From Streptomyces sp. NBC_01298 (lineage in GTDB: Bacteria > Actinomycetota > Actinomycetes > Streptomycetales > Streptomycetaceae), in assembly GCF_035978755.1 (NCBI RefSeq), contig NZ_CP108414.1, forward strand, positions 3,844,001-3,908,000: DNA of 64,000 bases, written 5' to 3'. The position numbers and the translations under genes are program-made. The stretch's first letter is position 1, and each line of letters begins with the position of its first letter. The notes beneath the pieces were generated by a model that saw nothing but the letters and a program-made list of their open reading frames with translations, did no database searches and had not been told where the DNA came from. Positions 1-9,744 of the stretch are shown here, piece after piece.

Positions 1-10
1 GCCACGCCTC

Positions 11-60
11 ACGACAGCGGCCCCGCGCTACGAAGCTTCGTAGCGCGGGGCCGCTGTCGT
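11..60. terminator. Perfect 50-bp palindrome, likely bidirectional terminator
   Basis: Two 25-base arms are exact reverse complements with no spacer; the centre is AAGCTT. It lies 17 bases beyond the glmM stop codon. A GC-rich stem of this strength just after a gene is the usual shape of a Streptomyces terminator, which often lacks a long U tract. It can act in both directions, so it may also serve a gene outside the left edge. Confidence 0.8.
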
Positions 61-76
61 GACGGGAAGGCGGGCT

Positions 77-1435
77 CTAGCCGAGCGCCGACTTCACGAC
101 GTCCGCGAGGCGGCCGGCGACCGCGCGGGCCTGCTCGATGTCGGCGGCCTCCACCATCACCCGTACGAGGGGCTCGGTGCCCGACGGGCGCAGCAGGACG
201 CGCCCGGTCGTGCCGAGCTCCCGCTCCGCGTCGGCGACGGCCGCGGCCAGCTCGGCGGAGGTGGTGACCCGCGACCTGTCCACGTCGGGGACGTTGACCA
301 GGACCTGCGGCAGCCGCGTCATGATCCCGGTCAGCTCGGCCAGGGGCGTGCCGGTGGCCGCGATCCGGGCCGCCAGCATCAGGCCGGTCAGGGTGCCGTC
401 GCCGGTGGTGGCGTGGTCGAGGATGATCACGTGGCCGGACTGCTCGCCGCCCAGCGCGTACCCGTGCTCCTTCATCGACTCCAGGACGTACCGGTCGCCG
501 ACGCCCGTCTGCACGACGTTGATGCCCTCGGACTCCATGGCCAGCTTGAAGCCCAGGTTCGACATCACGGTGGCGACGACGGTGTCCTCGCGCAGGTGCC
601 CGGCCTCGCGCATCGCCAGCGCGAGCACCGCGAGGATCTGGTCCCCGTCGACCTCCTCGCCGTTGCCGTCCACGGCGAGGCAGCGGTCGGCGTCACCGTC
701 GTGCGCGATGCCGAGGTCGGCCCCGTGCTCGACGACGGCCTGCTTCAGCAGACCGAGGTGGGTGGAGCCGCAGCCGTCGTTGATGTTCAGGCCGTCGGGC
801 TCGGCACCGATGGTGACGATCTCCGCGCCGGCCCGGGTGAAGGCCTCGGGCGAGACGAAGGCGGCCGCGCCGTGCGCCTCGTCGAGGACCACCTTGAGGC
901 CGTCGAGGCGGTTGGGCAGGACACCCATGAGGTGGGCGACGTACTTGTCGAAGCCCTCGGTGTAGTCGGAGACGCGGCCGACACCGGCGCCCGTCGGACG
1001 GTCCCAGGGAGCACCCGTGCGGTGGTCGTCGTAGACCGACTCGATCCGGTCCTCCAGCTCGTCGGCGAGCTTGTGGCCGCCGCGCGCGAAGAACTTGATG
1101 CCGTTGTCGGGCATGGCGTTGTGGCTGGCCGAGAGCATGACGCCGAGGTCGGCGCCCAGCGCACCGGTGAGATACGCCACCGCCGGGGTGGGCAGCACAC
1201 CGACGCGCAGGACGTCCACGCCCGCGCTCGCGAGGCCCGCGACGACTGCGGCCTCCAGGAACTCGCCCGAGGCCCGGGGATCCCGGCCGACCACGGCCGT
1301 GGCCCGGTGGCCCTCGAAGGTGCCCGCCTCGGCCAGTACGTGCGCGGCCGCCACGGAGAGACCGAGCGCCAGCTCGGCCGTCAGATCCGCGTTGGCGACG
1401 CCTCGTACACCGTCCGTCCCGAAGAGTCGTCCCAC
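77..1435 (-). CDS. glmM: Phosphoglucosamine mutase GlmM
   Basis: Converts glucosamine-6-phosphate to glucosamine-1-phosphate in the cytoplasm, on the route to UDP-GlcNAc and peptidoglycan. The 452-residue protein has the usual GlmM length. It opens with [11 protein letters not shown]; the catalytic phosphoserine is Ser104 in LSASHN, and the Mg-binding loop DGDAD is at residues 246-250. The sugar-binding GGEQSGH and C-terminal [11 protein letters not shown] motifs are present. The GTG at 1435 is chosen over the upstream ATG because GGGAGGACAACA precedes it and homologues begin here. It follows rplM-rpsI on the same strand, a common actinobacterial order, but a terminator hairpin separates it from rpsI, so it probably has its own promoter. 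Confidence 0.95.
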   Translation of the reverse strand: MGRLFGTDGVRGVANADLTAELALGLSVAAAHVLAEAGTFEGHRATAVVGRDPRASGEFLEAAVVAGLASAGVDVLRVGVLPTPAVAYLTGALGADLGVMLSASHNAMPDNGIKFFARGGHKLADELEDRIESVYDDHRTGAPWDRPTGAGVGRVSDYTEGFDKYVAHLMGVLPNRLDGLKVVLDEAHGAAAFVSPEAFTRAGAEIVTIGAEPDGLNINDGCGSTHLGLLKQAVVEHGADLGIAHDGDADRCLAVDGNGEEVDGDQILAVLALAMREAGHLREDTVVATVMSNLGFKLAMESEGINVVQTGVGDRYVLESMKEHGYALGGEQSGHVIILDHATTGDGTLTGLMLAARIAATGTPLAELTGIMTRLPQVLVNVPDVDRSRVTTSAELAAAVADAERELGTTGRVLLRPSGTEPLVRVMVEAADIEQARAVAGRLADVVKSALG

Positions 1436-1503
1436 TGTTGTCCTCCCGAGTTCACACTTCGCTGTGAGCAGTTGTGCCAATTATTTGCCGCTTTTGGCGG
1501 TAA

Positions 1504-1549
1504 ACGAACCGCCCCGGCAGCACACAGAGTGCTGCCGGGGCGGATTCGT
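1504..1549 (-). terminator. Terminator after rpsI
   Basis: A 14-base perfect stem (CCGCCCCGGCAGCA and its complement) has a 7-base loop and extends outward with a further ACGAA/TTCGT pairing. It sits just past the rpsI stop and before the glmM leader, so it should end the rplM-rpsI transcript. Confidence 0.8.
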
Positions 1550-1567
1550 GCTGAACAGCGGGCGTGA

Positions 1568-2089
1568 TTAACGCTTGCTGTACTGCGGAGCCTTACGGGC
1601 CTTCTTGAGACCGGCCTTCTTGCGCTCGACCGCACGGTCGTCGCGGGAGAGGAAGCCGGCCTTCTTCAGCGCCGGGCGGTTGTTGTCCTGGTCCGCCTCG
1701 TTCAGCGCACGGGCCACACCGAGGCGCAGGGCGCCGGCCTGGCCGGAGATGCCGCCACCCGAGATGCGGGCGATGACGTCGTAGCGGTTGTCCAGCTCAA
1801 GGAGCTTGAACGGGTCGTTGACTTCCTGCTGGTGCACCTTGTTGGGGAAGTAGTCCTCAAGGGTGCGACCGTTGATCTTCCACTTGCCGGTGCCCGGAAC
1901 GATCCGGACGCGGGCGATGGCGTTCTTGCGACGGCCCAGGCCGGCGGCCGGCTGGGGGTCACCGAAGCGACCGGCAAGGGACTCGGACGTGTAGTCACCC
2001 TCGACTACGTCCGCGGTCTCGGTGGTGTACTCCTCGACGTTGCCCTCGAACTCTTCGACGGGGGTCGTCTCGGCGGTGGTCTCGGCCAC
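1568..2089 (-). CDS. rpsI: 30S ribosomal protein S9
   Basis: Small-subunit protein whose C-terminal tail reaches the P-site tRNA. The core begins near residue 50 ([17 protein letters not shown]) and ends in the conserved basic tail KAPQYSKR. At 173 residues it is about 40 longer than E. coli S9. The extra length is an acidic, threonine-rich N-terminal extension (roughly residues 1-45), as in other actinomycetes. It lies 46 bases after rplM on the same strand, the usual L13-S9 pair, and is closed by a strong hairpin. Confidence 0.97.
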   Translation of the reverse strand: MAETTAETTPVEEFEGNVEEYTTETADVVEGDYTSESLAGRFGDPQPAAGLGRRKNAIARVRIVPGTGKWKINGRTLEDYFPNKVHQQEVNDPFKLLELDNRYDVIARISGGGISGQAGALRLGVARALNEADQDNNRPALKKAGFLSRDDRAVERKKAGLKKARKAPQYSKR

Positions 2090-2135
2090 GATGCTCCTCA
2101 GAAGTTTCTTGTCTTAGGGGGTGTGGTGGCCGGAA

Positions 2136-2579
2136 CTACTGCGCGACCTGGGTGATCTCGAACGGCACCGGCTGCTGAGCAGCGTGGGGGTGCACATCGC
2201 CCGAGTAGACCTTCAGCTTCGAGAGCATCTGACGGCCCAGGGTGTTCTTGGGGATCATGCCCTTGATGGCCTTCTCGACGGCCTTCTCCGGGTTGTTCGC
2301 CAGGAGGTCGTCGTAGCGGACCGAACGCAGGCCGCCCGGGAACCCGGAGTGGCGGTACGCCATCTTCTGGGTCGCCTTGTTGCCGGACAGGTGGACCTTG
2401 TCGGCGTTGATGATGATGACAAAGTCGCCCATGTCCATGTGGGGGGCGTAAGTCGGCTTGTGCTTACCCCGCAGGAGGGTAGCGGCCTGGGTCGCCAGAC
2501 GGCCGAGGACAACGTCCTGGGCGTCGATGACGTGCCACTGGCGCGAGATGTCGCCGGGCTTGGGGCTGAACGTACGCAC
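2136..2579 (-). CDS. rplM: 50S ribosomal protein L13
   Basis: Early-assembly large-subunit protein. The 147-residue sequence carries the family motifs [24 protein letters not shown], with [10 protein letters not shown] near residue 60 and the [19 protein letters not shown] segment. It is first in the rplM-rpsI operon. About 230 bases separate its start from the next gene upstream, and a SigA-like promoter can be proposed there. Confidence 0.97.
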   Translation of the reverse strand: MRTFSPKPGDISRQWHVIDAQDVVLGRLATQAATLLRGKHKPTYAPHMDMGDFVIIINADKVHLSGNKATQKMAYRHSGFPGGLRSVRYDDLLANNPEKAVEKAIKGMIPKNTLGRQMLSKLKVYSGDVHPHAAQQPVPFEITQVAQ

Positions 2580-2787
2580 GCGTATGCCTTCGCTTCTTCA
2601 GTGGTGGGTCATCCCCGGGGGGTGAGCCCGAGGGACGGGTCCTGACATGGGTCACCACGGACGATCACGACAGCCCTGGTTCACATCGGAGACGCAACCC
2701 GTGTGTACCGCTGGTCATCGGCCCGGTGGACCGGCGTAAGGCAGATTCACGTGAGAATGAGAAAGCCAATACGCATAACGAACCAGC

Positions 2788-2817
2788 AGGGTACCCCTGA
2801 AGACCTGGAAGGGTCAA
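2788..2817 (-). promoter_or_regulatory. Candidate rplM-rpsI promoter
   Basis: On the minus strand TTGACC is followed after 18 bases by TACCCT, resembling HrdB-type -35/-10 boxes. The -35 box overlaps the stop codon of the membrane protein gene upstream. The leader would be about 200 bases. The -10 match is only fair. Confidence 0.4.
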
Positions 2818-4100
2818 AACGCGGTCCGCGATCCCGTTTGCACGGGGCTCGCGGCGCACTCCGGTTCGGTCCTGGGTGGGGACCCCGTAGTTCGTACAAG
2901 CTCCAGAGTACCCCGGCGCGACCGCAGTGCTTGACGCGCCAGCAGTCCGGCGAGTGCGCACAGGGTCACCATGTCCCGGAACGCCCTCCTCTTGGCCTCG
3001 AACTCCGAGGGCCACGGGATGCCCGCCGTCTGCGGCAGCAGAGCCACCCAGAACCAGGGCGAGCGCGGCATCGAGCCCTCCCGCACCCCCGACGCCAGCA
3101 GCAGCGGGAGCACCACGATGAGGTAGTGGTCGAAGGAGGGCCGCGACACCAGGAACGCGGCGAGCATCACCATGCAGGCGGTCTCCACCAGCCTCAGCTC
3201 ACCGCCGTCGCCGTCCACCTCGACCGGCCGCCGCCACCGGCGCCAGGTCGCCCACAGTCCGCAGCCGGCCCCCGCGAAGGCCAGCAGCACCGCCAGCGGC
3301 CCGGGCACCCCCAGCCGCGGCAGCGCGGCGATCGGCGAGGCGTCCCAGGGCAGCGCGTAGGAATCCTGGCCCTGGAGCAGGAAGGGCAGGGTCTTGGTGA
3401 AGAAGAGCATCGGGTGCGGCATCATCAGCGCCCCCGCCAGCGAGAGCCCCACCGGCACGCCCACCGCCAGCGCCAGCCCCCGCCACTGCCGGGCCAGCAG
3501 GAAGAGCAGCCCGATCGGCACCAGCATCGGCTTGCAGGCGATAGCGAGGCCCACCACCAGCCCGGCCGCGGCCCAGTGCTTTCGGTGTGCCAGCAGCAGC
3601 GCCACCGGCAGGGCGGCGGCCGAGATGGCCGTCCAGTTCGCGATCAGCACGAGGTTGATGTACGGCTTGTACGCCAGCGCGAACAGCGCGAAACCGCCGA
3701 CCGCGAGCCGCGAGCGCACCGGTACCGAGAACAAGCGCAGCGAGGCCCACCAGCCGAGGCCGACGAGCCCGGTCATCCCCAGCGGGAGCACCACGCGCAG
3801 CAGCGGCTCCGGCAGCAGGGCCTCGGGAATCGCCATGATCACGGCGCTGGGCAGGTAGAGGAACCGCTTGTCCTCGTACGGGGAGACCCCGGCGAGCAGG
3901 GCGTCGGCCGCCTTGACCACGAAGGCGTTGTCCGAGCCCCAGTTCACCCGCAGGCTCGCCGCGACCGACACCGACAGCAGGATCACCAGGCCCACGAACC
4001 GCCAGGACCGGGGGGCCGGCTTCAGCAGCCAGGCCACCCCCCGGTCCCAGGACGACGGGCTGTCCCATTTCATGACCCAGACACTCGGCCGCAGCCCCAC
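2814..4100 (-). CDS. Polytopic membrane protein, GT87/DUF2029-like glycosyltransferase
   Basis: About 428 residues with many hydrophobic segments from residue 30 to the C-terminal third. The first extracytoplasmic loop has GSDNAFVVKAADALLAG then SPYEDKRFLYLP. That pattern (acidic loop, then SPY...YLP) is typical of GT-C mannosyltransferase-like DUF2029/GT87 proteins, which use polyprenyl-phosphate sugars outside the membrane. Substrate is unknown. GTG at 4100 is chosen because AGGGGA lies 7-8 bases upstream; TTG at 4121 and ATG at 4073 are alternatives. It follows the ABC-F gene closely and may be co-transcribed with truA and that gene. The family assignment is from motif style only. Confidence 0.6.
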   Translation of the reverse strand: MGLRPSVWVMKWDSPSSWDRGVAWLLKPAPRSWRFVGLVILLSVSVAASLRVNWGSDNAFVVKAADALLAGVSPYEDKRFLYLPSAVIMAIPEALLPEPLLRVVLPLGMTGLVGLGWWASLRLFSVPVRSRLAVGGFALFALAYKPYINLVLIANWTAISAAALPVALLLAHRKHWAAAGLVVGLAIACKPMLVPIGLLFLLARQWRGLALAVGVPVGLSLAGALMMPHPMLFFTKTLPFLLQGQDSYALPWDASPIAALPRLGVPGPLAVLLAFAGAGCGLWATWRRWRRPVEVDGDGGELRLVETACMVMLAAFLVSRPSFDHYLIVVLPLLLASGVREGSMPRSPWFWVALLPQTAGIPWPSEFEAKRRAFRDMVTLCALAGLLARQALRSRRGTLELVRTTGSPPRTEPECAASPVQTGSRTAF

Positions 4101-4139
4101 TACGAAGTCCCCTCGACCCAAGCCGGGGGTGGTCTCCCC

Positions 4140-5759
4140 CTAGCGCTTCCGCTCGACCCTACGTTCGTCCCAGACGGGCTCCGTAGTCTCCCGCACAACA
4201 CCGTCTGAACCGAAGACCAGGTAACGGTCAAATGTGCGCGCGAACCACCGGTCGTGCGTGACGCACAGCACAGTGCCGTCGTACGCCTCCAGCCCGTCCT
4301 GCAGCGCCTCCGCCGATTCCAGGTCGAGGTTGTCCGTGGGCTCGTCCAGGAGCAGCGCGGTCGTACCGGCCAGCTCCAGCAGCAGGATCTGGAAACGCGC
4401 CTGCTGGCCGCCCGAGAGCCTCTCGAAGGGCTGCTCGCCCTGGCGCTCCAGCTCGTAGCGGCGCAGGGCGCCCATCGCCTGGCCGAGCGGCTTCGCCGCC
4501 TCCGTCCACAGGATGTCCACGAGCGTGCGGCCGAACAGCTCGGGGTGGGCGTGGGTCTGCGCGAAGTGGCCGGGCACCACGCGGGCGCCGAGCTTCCACG
4601 TACCCGTGTGCTTGACGTCCTCCCCCGCCATCAGGCGCAGGAAGTGCGACTTCCCGGAGCCGTTCGAGCCCAGGACCGCGACCCGCTCCCCGTAGAAGAC
4701 CTCCAGGGAGAAGGGCTTCATCAGCCCGGTGAGCTCCAGGTTCTCCACCGTGAGCGCGCGCACGCCCGTACGGCCGCCCTTGAGCCGCATCTTGATGTCC
4801 TGCTCGCGCGGCGGCTCGGGCGGCGGCCCGGCCTCCTCGAACTTCTTGAAGCGGGTCTGCATCGCGTGGTACCGCGAGGCCATGTCCGGGCTGATCGCGG
4901 CCTGGCCGCGCAGGCGCAGCACCAGGGCCTTCAGCCGGGCGTGCTCCTCGTCCCAGCGCCGCTTGAGCTCCTCGAAGCGCGCGAAGCGCTCCTTGCGGGC
5001 GTCGTGGAAGGTGGCGAAGCCCGCACCGTGCACCCAGACGTCCGAGCCGTTCGGGCTCGCCTCCAGGCTGATGATCTTCTCGGCGGACTGGGTCAGCAGC
5101 TCCCGGTCGTGGCTGACGAAGAGCACCGTCTTGCGGGTGGCCTTGAGCTGCTCCTCCAGCCACCGCTTGCCCGGGACGTCCAGGTAGTTGTCCGGCTCGT
5201 CGAGCAGCAGCACCTCGTCCGGCCCGCGCAGCAGCGCCTCCAGGACCAGCCGCTTCTGCTCACCGCCCGAGAGCGTGCGCACCTCGCGGAACTGCGCCGA
5301 GTCGTACGGGATCGCCAGCGCGGCCATCGTGCAGACGTCCCACAGCGTCTCCGCCTCGTACCCCTGCACGTCGGCCCAGTCGCTCAGCGCCTGGGCGTAG
5401 GCCATCTGGGCGGGCTCGTCGTCCACCGTGAGGATCAGCTGCTCGGCGCGGTCCACGGCCTTGGCCGCCTCCCGGATCCGCGGCTGGGACACCGAGACCA
5501 GCAGGTCCCGTACGGTCGTCTCGTCGCGGACCGAGCCCACGAACTGCGACATCACGCCCAGCCCGCCGCTGACGGTCACGCCGCCGCCGTGCGGCTGGAG
5601 CTCGCCGGAGATCATCTTCAGCAGCGTGGTCTTGCCGGCCCCGTTCGCCCCGACCAGGGCGACGACCGACCCCTCCCCCACCCGGAAGGAGACGTCGGGG
5701 AGCAGGACCCGCCCGTCAGGAAGGTAGTACTCCAGGTGGCTGGCTTCGAGATGTCCCAT
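4140..5759 (-). CDS. ABC-F family ATP-binding protein
   Basis: A soluble protein with two ABC ATPase domains and no membrane segments, the plan of ABC-F proteins that act on the ribosome rather than in transport. Domain 1 has Walker A GANGAGKTT near residue 40, signature LSGGEQKR and Walker B LLLDEPDNYLD. Domain 2 has GSNGSGKSH, LSGGQQARF and LLLDEPTDNLD. The linker between them (around residues 250-330) is charged and probably helical, matching the P-site-tRNA-interaction motif. Length is about 539 residues. It could be a housekeeping translation factor or a resistance determinant; sequence alone does not decide. ATG at 5759 gives the MGHLEA start seen in relatives; ATG at 5768 is also possible. 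Confidence 0.85.
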   Translation of the reverse strand: MGHLEASHLEYYLPDGRVLLPDVSFRVGEGSVVALVGANGAGKTTLLKMISGELQPHGGGVTVSGGLGVMSQFVGSVRDETTVRDLLVSVSQPRIREAAKAVDRAEQLILTVDDEPAQMAYAQALSDWADVQGYEAETLWDVCTMAALAIPYDSAQFREVRTLSGGEQKRLVLEALLRGPDEVLLLDEPDNYLDVPGKRWLEEQLKATRKTVLFVSHDRELLTQSAEKIISLEASPNGSDVWVHGAGFATFHDARKERFARFEELKRRWDEEHARLKALVLRLRGQAAISPDMASRYHAMQTRFKKFEEAGPPPEPPREQDIKMRLKGGRTGVRALTVENLELTGLMKPFSLEVFYGERVAVLGSNGSGKSHFLRLMAGEDVKHTGTWKLGARVVPGHFAQTHAHPELFGRTLVDILWTEAAKPLGQAMGALRRYELERQGEQPFERLSGGQQARFQILLLELAGTTALLLDEPTDNLDLESAEALQDGLEAYDGTVLCVTHDRWFARTFDRYLVFGSDGVVRETTEPVWDERRVERKR

Positions 5760-5812
5760 GCGGGGCATTGTCCAGGTCCGGCGCCGATCCGCCCAAACGG
5801 ATTAGGCGGGCA

Positions 5813-6664
5813 CTAGCAGCAGCCGGCCGCGGGCAGCGTCCGCAGGTTCCGCGCTTCCTTGCTGCGGGCGGCCAGCAGCTCGTCGGCGGGGTAGCCGACC
5901 TCCTCCAGCGTCAGCCCGTGCGGCTTGACCACGTGCACCGAGGAATCCCGTACGGCCGCGGCCAGCACCTTCCCGGGCCAGTCGGTGCTCCGGTGGCCGT
6001 CGCCGACGTGCAGCAGGGCGCCGACCAGGGAGCGGACCATGTTGTGACAGAAGGCGTCGGCGCGGACGGTCGCGGTGATGATCCCCTCCACGTCCCGCTC
6101 CCAGCTGAGCTGCTGGAGGGTGCGGATGGTCGTGGCCCCCTCGCGCTTCTTGCAGTACGCGGCGAAGTCGTGCTCCCCGACCAGTGCGGCGGCGGCCTCG
6201 TTCATGGCGTCCACGTCGAGCGGCCACTGGTACCAGAGCACGTGCCCGCGGCGCAGCGGGTCCACGCCGGCCTGGTGGTCGCCCACGCGGTAGGCGTAGC
6301 GGCGCCAGATCGCGGAGAACCGCGCGTTGAAGCCGGCCGGGGCCTCGGCGGCCTTCCACACCCGTACGTCGTGCGGCAGCCGCCCGGCGAGGCGGCGCAG
6401 CAGCTTGTCCTGGTGCTCGGCCCACACCTCGTCCCGTACGTCGAACTGCGCGACCTGCCCGCGTGCGTGCACGCCCGCGTCGGTCCGGCCGGCCACGGTC
6501 AGCTCCACCGGGTCGGGCAGCCGCATCACGGTCTGCAGGGCCGACTCCAGCTCCCCCTGGACGGTCCGCAGCACGCGCTGCTTCGCCCAGCCGGAGAAGT
6601 CCTTGCCGTCGTAGCTCAGGTCCAGCCGCACCCGGACGTGCCCGGGCTCCACCTCGTCACTCAC
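5813..6664 (-). CDS. truA: tRNA pseudouridine(38-40) synthase TruA
   Basis: Makes pseudouridine in the tRNA anticodon arm. The sequence (283 residues) opens with [17 protein letters not shown]. The catalytic aspartate is Asp62 in [13 protein letters not shown]. The later FRRYAYRV-like and [17 protein letters not shown] motifs are recognisable. It lies downstream of rplQ at the end of the alpha-operon region, a very common arrangement (rpoA-rplQ-truA), but a hairpin separates it from rplQ. Confidence 0.95.
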   Translation of the reverse strand: MSDEVEPGHVRVRLDLSYDGKDFSGWAKQRVLRTVQGELESALQTVMRLPDPVELTVAGRTDAGVHARGQVAQFDVRDEVWAEHQDKLLRRLAGRLPHDVRVWKAAEAPAGFNARFSAIWRRYAYRVGDHQAGVDPLRRGHVLWYQWPLDVDAMNEAAAALVGEHDFAAYCKKREGATTIRTLQQLSWERDVEGIITATVRADAFCHNMVRSLVGALLHVGDGHRSTDWPGKVLAAAVRDSSVHVVKPHGLTLEEVGYPADELLAARSKEARNLRTLPAAGCC

Positions 6665-6705
6665 GTGACAGATCCTCTCTCGGCCGCGTCTTCGGCACGA
6701 ATGCA

Positions 6706-6741
6706 GAACGGGCCCGCCCCGGTAAGGGGGCGGACCCGTTC
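6706..6741 (-). terminator. Terminator after rplQ
   Basis: GAACGGGCCCGCCCC pairs with the sequence ending GGACCCGTTC across a loop of about five bases, with one G-U type mismatch. It lies 30 bases past the rplQ stop and should end the alpha operon transcript. Confidence 0.75.
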
Positions 6742-6770
6742 AGAGCCATTCAGCGTGATCCCGGAAGGGA

Positions 6771-7235
6771 TCAGGCCTCCTTGGTCTCCTCGGCGGCGGG
6801 AGCCTCGGTGGCCTCCGCCTCCTTCACGGCGCGCTTGGTGGCGGCCTCGGCCTCACCAGTGGCCTGCTGGGCGACCGTAAGGGCCTCGACCAGCTCGATC
6901 ACGGCCATCGGGGCGTTGTCGCCACGACGGTTGCCGATCTTGGTGATGCGCGTGTAACCACCGGGGCGGTTCTCGTAGCGCGGGGCGATCTCGGTGAACA
7001 GCGTGTGCACGATGCTCTTGTCCGTGATCGTCTGCAGCACCAGGCGACGGTTGTGGATGTCGCCCTTCTTGGCCTTGGTCACCAGACGCTCGGCGTAGGG
7101 ACGCAGGCGACGGGCCTTGGCCTCGGTGGTGGTGATGCGGCCGTGCTCGAAGAGCGACTTCGCGAGGTTCGCGAGGAGGTGCTTCTCGTGCGCGGCGCTG
7201 CCGCCCAGACGGGCACCCTTTGCGGGACGCGGCAT
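6771..7235 (-). CDS. rplQ: 50S ribosomal protein L17
   Basis: The first 115 residues match L17 ([18 protein letters not shown], then [18 protein letters not shown] and RPGGYTRI). The remaining roughly 35 residues form an Ala/Glu/Lys-rich tail ([16 protein letters not shown]) that E. coli L17 lacks. Such tails are usual in actinomycetes. The second ATG at 7235 is chosen because homologues begin MPRPAKG. It follows rpoA by about 90 bases, ending the alpha operon. Confidence 0.95.
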   Translation of the reverse strand: MPRPAKGARLGGSAAHEKHLLANLAKSLFEHGRITTTEAKARRLRPYAERLVTKAKKGDIHNRRLVLQTITDKSIVHTLFTEIAPRYENRPGGYTRITKIGNRRGDNAPMAVIELVEALTVAQQATGEAEAATKRAVKEAEATEAPAAEETKEA

Positions 7236-7325
7236 GGTCATACTCCTTCATATCTGCACCGGCCGTGTCAGGTACCGGTGACAGTTCCCCCGAGGCGGAT
7301 GCCGCGGGAAAGTTTCTGGTGGTGC

Positions 7326-8348
7326 TTAGTACTGCTCGGTCTCGACGAAACCGGCGTCCGCGTCGTCGTCGGCGCCGAAGGCGTCAGCCGCGGCGGTCGG
7401 GTCGAATCCGGGCGGGCTGTCCTTGAGGGCCAGGCCCATGCCGGCCAGCTTCGCCTTGACCTCGTCGATCGACTTCGCACCGAAGTTGCGGATGTCGAGC
7501 AGGTCGGCCTCGGAGCGGGCGACGAGCTCACCCACGGAGTGGATGCCCTCGCGCTTGAGGCAGTTGTACGACCGAACGGTGAGCTCGAGCTCCTCGATCG
7601 GCAGGGCGAGATCAGCGGCCAGGGCCGCGTCCGTCGGCGAGGGGCCCATGTCGATGCCCTCGGCGTCGATGTTGAGCTCGCGGGCCAGACCGAACAGCTC
7701 GACCAGGGTCTTACCGGCGGACGCCATGGCGTCGCGCGGGCGCATGGCCTGCTTGGTCTCGACGTCGACGATCAGCTTGTCGAAGTCGGTGCGCTGCTCG
7801 ACTCGGGTCGCCTCGACCTTGTAGGTGACCTTGAGGACCGGGCTGTAGATGGAGTCGATCGGGATGCGACCGATCTCCTGGCCCAGCTGCTTGTTCTGGA
7901 CGGCGGAGACGTAGCCGCGACCGCGCTCGACGGTCAGCTCCATCTCCAGCTTGCCCTTGCCGTTGAGCGTGGCGAGGACCAGGTCCGGGTTGTGCACCTC
8001 GACACCGGCCGGGGGCGCGATGTCGGCAGCGGTGACCAGGCCGGGACCCTGCTTGCGCAGGTACATCACGACCGGCTCGTCGTGCTCCGAGGAGACGACC
8101 AGCTGCTTGATGTTGAGGATGATGTCGGTGACGTCTTCCTTGACACCCGGCACGGTGGTGAACTCGTGCAGGACGCCGTCCACGCGGATGCTGGTGACAG
8201 CGGCACCCGGGATCGAGGACAGGAGCGTGCGGCGGAGCGAGTTGCCGAGGGTGTAGCCGAAGCCCGGCTCGAGCGGCTCGATCACGAACCGCGAGCGGTA
8301 CTCGTCTACGACCTCTTCGGTCAGCGAGGGGCGCTGAGCGATAAGCAT
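7326..8348 (-). CDS. rpoA: RNA polymerase alpha subunit
   Basis: The 340-residue protein has both domains. The N-terminal domain (1-230) dimerises and nucleates the core enzyme; it carries [25 protein letters not shown]. The C-terminal domain (about 245-315) binds UP elements and activators, with [15 protein letters not shown] and [15 protein letters not shown] short acidic tail follows. Here it comes directly after rpsK; the rpsD gene found between them in E. coli is absent. Confidence 0.98.
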   Translation of the reverse strand: MLIAQRPSLTEEVVDEYRSRFVIEPLEPGFGYTLGNSLRRTLLSSIPGAAVTSIRVDGVLHEFTTVPGVKEDVTDIILNIKQLVVSSEHDEPVVMYLRKQGPGLVTAADIAPPAGVEVHNPDLVLATLNGKGKLEMELTVERGRGYVSAVQNKQLGQEIGRIPIDSIYSPVLKVTYKVEATRVEQRTDFDKLIVDVETKQAMRPRDAMASAGKTLVELFGLARELNIDAEGIDMGPSPTDAALAADLALPIEELELTVRSYNCLKREGIHSVGELVARSEADLLDIRNFGAKSIDEVKAKLAGMGLALKDSPPGFDPTAAADAFGADDDADAGFVETEQY

Positions 8349-8436
8349 GTGGATTCCTTCATTCGTGGACGCCCACTATTTGACGCCCGACGGATGCGGC
8401 CCCGATGTGTGCACGGGTCCGCGGACTACAAGGGTA

Positions 8437-8474
8437 CGGGCGGTACGTCCCCCGCGAGGGGTTCGTACCGCCCG
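8437..8474 (-). terminator. Hairpin between rpsK and rpoA
   Basis: CGGGCGGTACG and its exact complement flank a 16-base centre that itself pairs CCCC with GGGG. It occupies the long (about 170-base) rpsK-rpoA gap. It may be a partial terminator or processing site, with rpoA also read from its own promoter. Confidence 0.55.
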
Positions 8475-8516
8475 GACACTCAAAGACGCACAGGCGCGAA
8501 GCCCGGCGTCGCCGAA

Positions 8517-8921
8517 TCAGACGCGGCGACGCTTGGGCGGACGGCAGCCGTTGTGCGGGGTGGGGGTGACGTCCTGGATCGAGCCGACCTCGAGGCCAGT
8601 GGCCTGGAGGGAGCGGATCGCGGTCTCACGGCCGGAGCCGGGACCCTTGACGAAGACGTCGACCTTGCGCATGCCGTGCTCCTGCGCGCGACGGGCGGCC
8701 GACTCAGCGGCCATCTGCGCGGCGAAGGGGGTGGACTTGCGCGAGCCCTTGAAGCCGACGTGGCCGGCGGAGGCCCAGGAGATCACGTTGCCCGCGGGGT
8801 CCGTGATCGAGACGATGGTGTTGTTGAACGTGCTCTTGATGTGGGCGTGCCCATGAGCGACGTTCTTCTTTTCCTTGCGGCGCACCTTCTTGGCAGCGCC
8901 CTGACGACCCTTGGGGGGCAT
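8517..8921 (-). CDS. rpsK: 30S ribosomal protein S11
   Basis: Platform protein of the 30S subunit. The 134 residues include [27 protein letters not shown] in the middle third and end [15 protein letters not shown], the invariant S11 C-terminus. A basic N-terminal stretch ([16 protein letters not shown]) precedes the core. It is 55 bases after rpsM and in the alpha operon. Confidence 0.98.
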   Translation of the reverse strand: MPPKGRQGAAKKVRRKEKKNVAHGHAHIKSTFNNTIVSITDPAGNVISWASAGHVGFKGSRKSTPFAAQMAAESAARRAQEHGMRKVDVFVKGPGSGRETAIRSLQATGLEVGSIQDVTPTPHNGCRPPKRRRV

Positions 8922-8975
8922 CTAAATCTCCTACGGGAGGTGGTCGGTCCTACAGCGCAAGACCGCTGAACAGGA

Positions 8976-9356
8976 CTACTTCTTGCCCGGCTTCTTCTTA
9001 CCGGCGATCGCGCGACGCGGACCCTTGCGGGTACGGGCGTTCGTGCTGGTGCGCTGACCGTGCACGGGCAGGCCACGACGGTGGCGAACACCCTGGTAGC
9101 ACTGGATCTCGACCTTGCGACGGATGTCGGCCTGGATCTCGCGGCGGAGGTCACCCTCGGTGCGGAGGTTGGCGTCCACGTACTCGCGGATCTTGACCAG
9201 GTCCTCTTCGGCCAGGTCACGAACGCGGGTGTCGGGGTTCACACCGGTGGCCGCAAGGATTTCCTTGGACCGGGTGCGACCGACACCGAAGACGTAGGTA
9301 AGTGCGATCTCCACACGCTTTTCGCGCGGGATGTCAACACCGGAAACGCGTGCCAT
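8976..9356 (-). CDS. rpsM: 30S ribosomal protein S13
   Basis: Head protein that contacts the P-site tRNA and the 50S bridge. The sequence (126 residues) starts [19 protein letters not shown] and has the helix-two-turn-helix region [15 protein letters not shown]. The [22 protein letters not shown] motif and a lysine-rich tail follow. It follows rpmJ by about 200 bases and precedes rpsK. Confidence 0.98.
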   Translation of the reverse strand: MARVSGVDIPREKRVEIALTYVFGVGRTRSKEILAATGVNPDTRVRDLAEEDLVKIREYVDANLRTEGDLRREIQADIRRKVEIQCYQGVRHRRGLPVHGQRTSTNARTRKGPRRAIAGKKKPGKK

Positions 9357-9556
9357 TCAATGGCTCCTGTGTGTTCGGGGGTCTTCCGCAGAACCGAACC
9401 CCGACCGCCGACCACACCTGATGGGTGGTGGTACGCCCGGGTCCCCGGCCCCCGCCGGAGGTGCCGCCGGTCCTGGTCAGGACTGGGCGGGTTCTGCGTA
9501 TGTACGTTTTCTTACGTCGCGCGAAGAACTGCGTAGTGCAGGTCGGTCGGCGTGCG

Positions 9557-9670
9557 TCAGCCCTGGCGCTGCTTGTGGCGCAGGTTGTCGCAGATGACCA
9601 TGACCCGACCGTGACGGCGGATCACCTTGCACTTGTCGCAGATCTTCTTGACGCTCGGCTTGACCTTCAT
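9557..9670 (-). CDS. rpmJ: 50S ribosomal protein L36, zinc-ribbon type
   Basis: A 37-residue protein beginning [19 protein letters not shown] and ending [10 protein letters not shown]. Cys11, Cys14, Cys27 and His32 form the zinc site, so this is the C+ form rather than the zinc-free paralogue. It sits between infA and rpsM, the conserved position. Confidence 0.95.
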   Translation of the reverse strand: MKVKPSVKKICDKCKVIRRHGRVMVICDNLRHKQRQG

Positions 9671-9744
9671 GTTGGTGAGGTTCTCCGGGTCAGTGCCACC
9701 ACCCGCGTCGGGACAAGACGTCCGAACGGGAGTGAAGACAAGAT

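Noticed and set aside
59..1567. Long open frame on the plus strand opposite glmM
   Set aside because: Shadow of glmM: its composition is that of the antisense of a high-GC gene (Arg/Gly/Val/Asp-rich, no family motif) and glmM itself is unmistakable.
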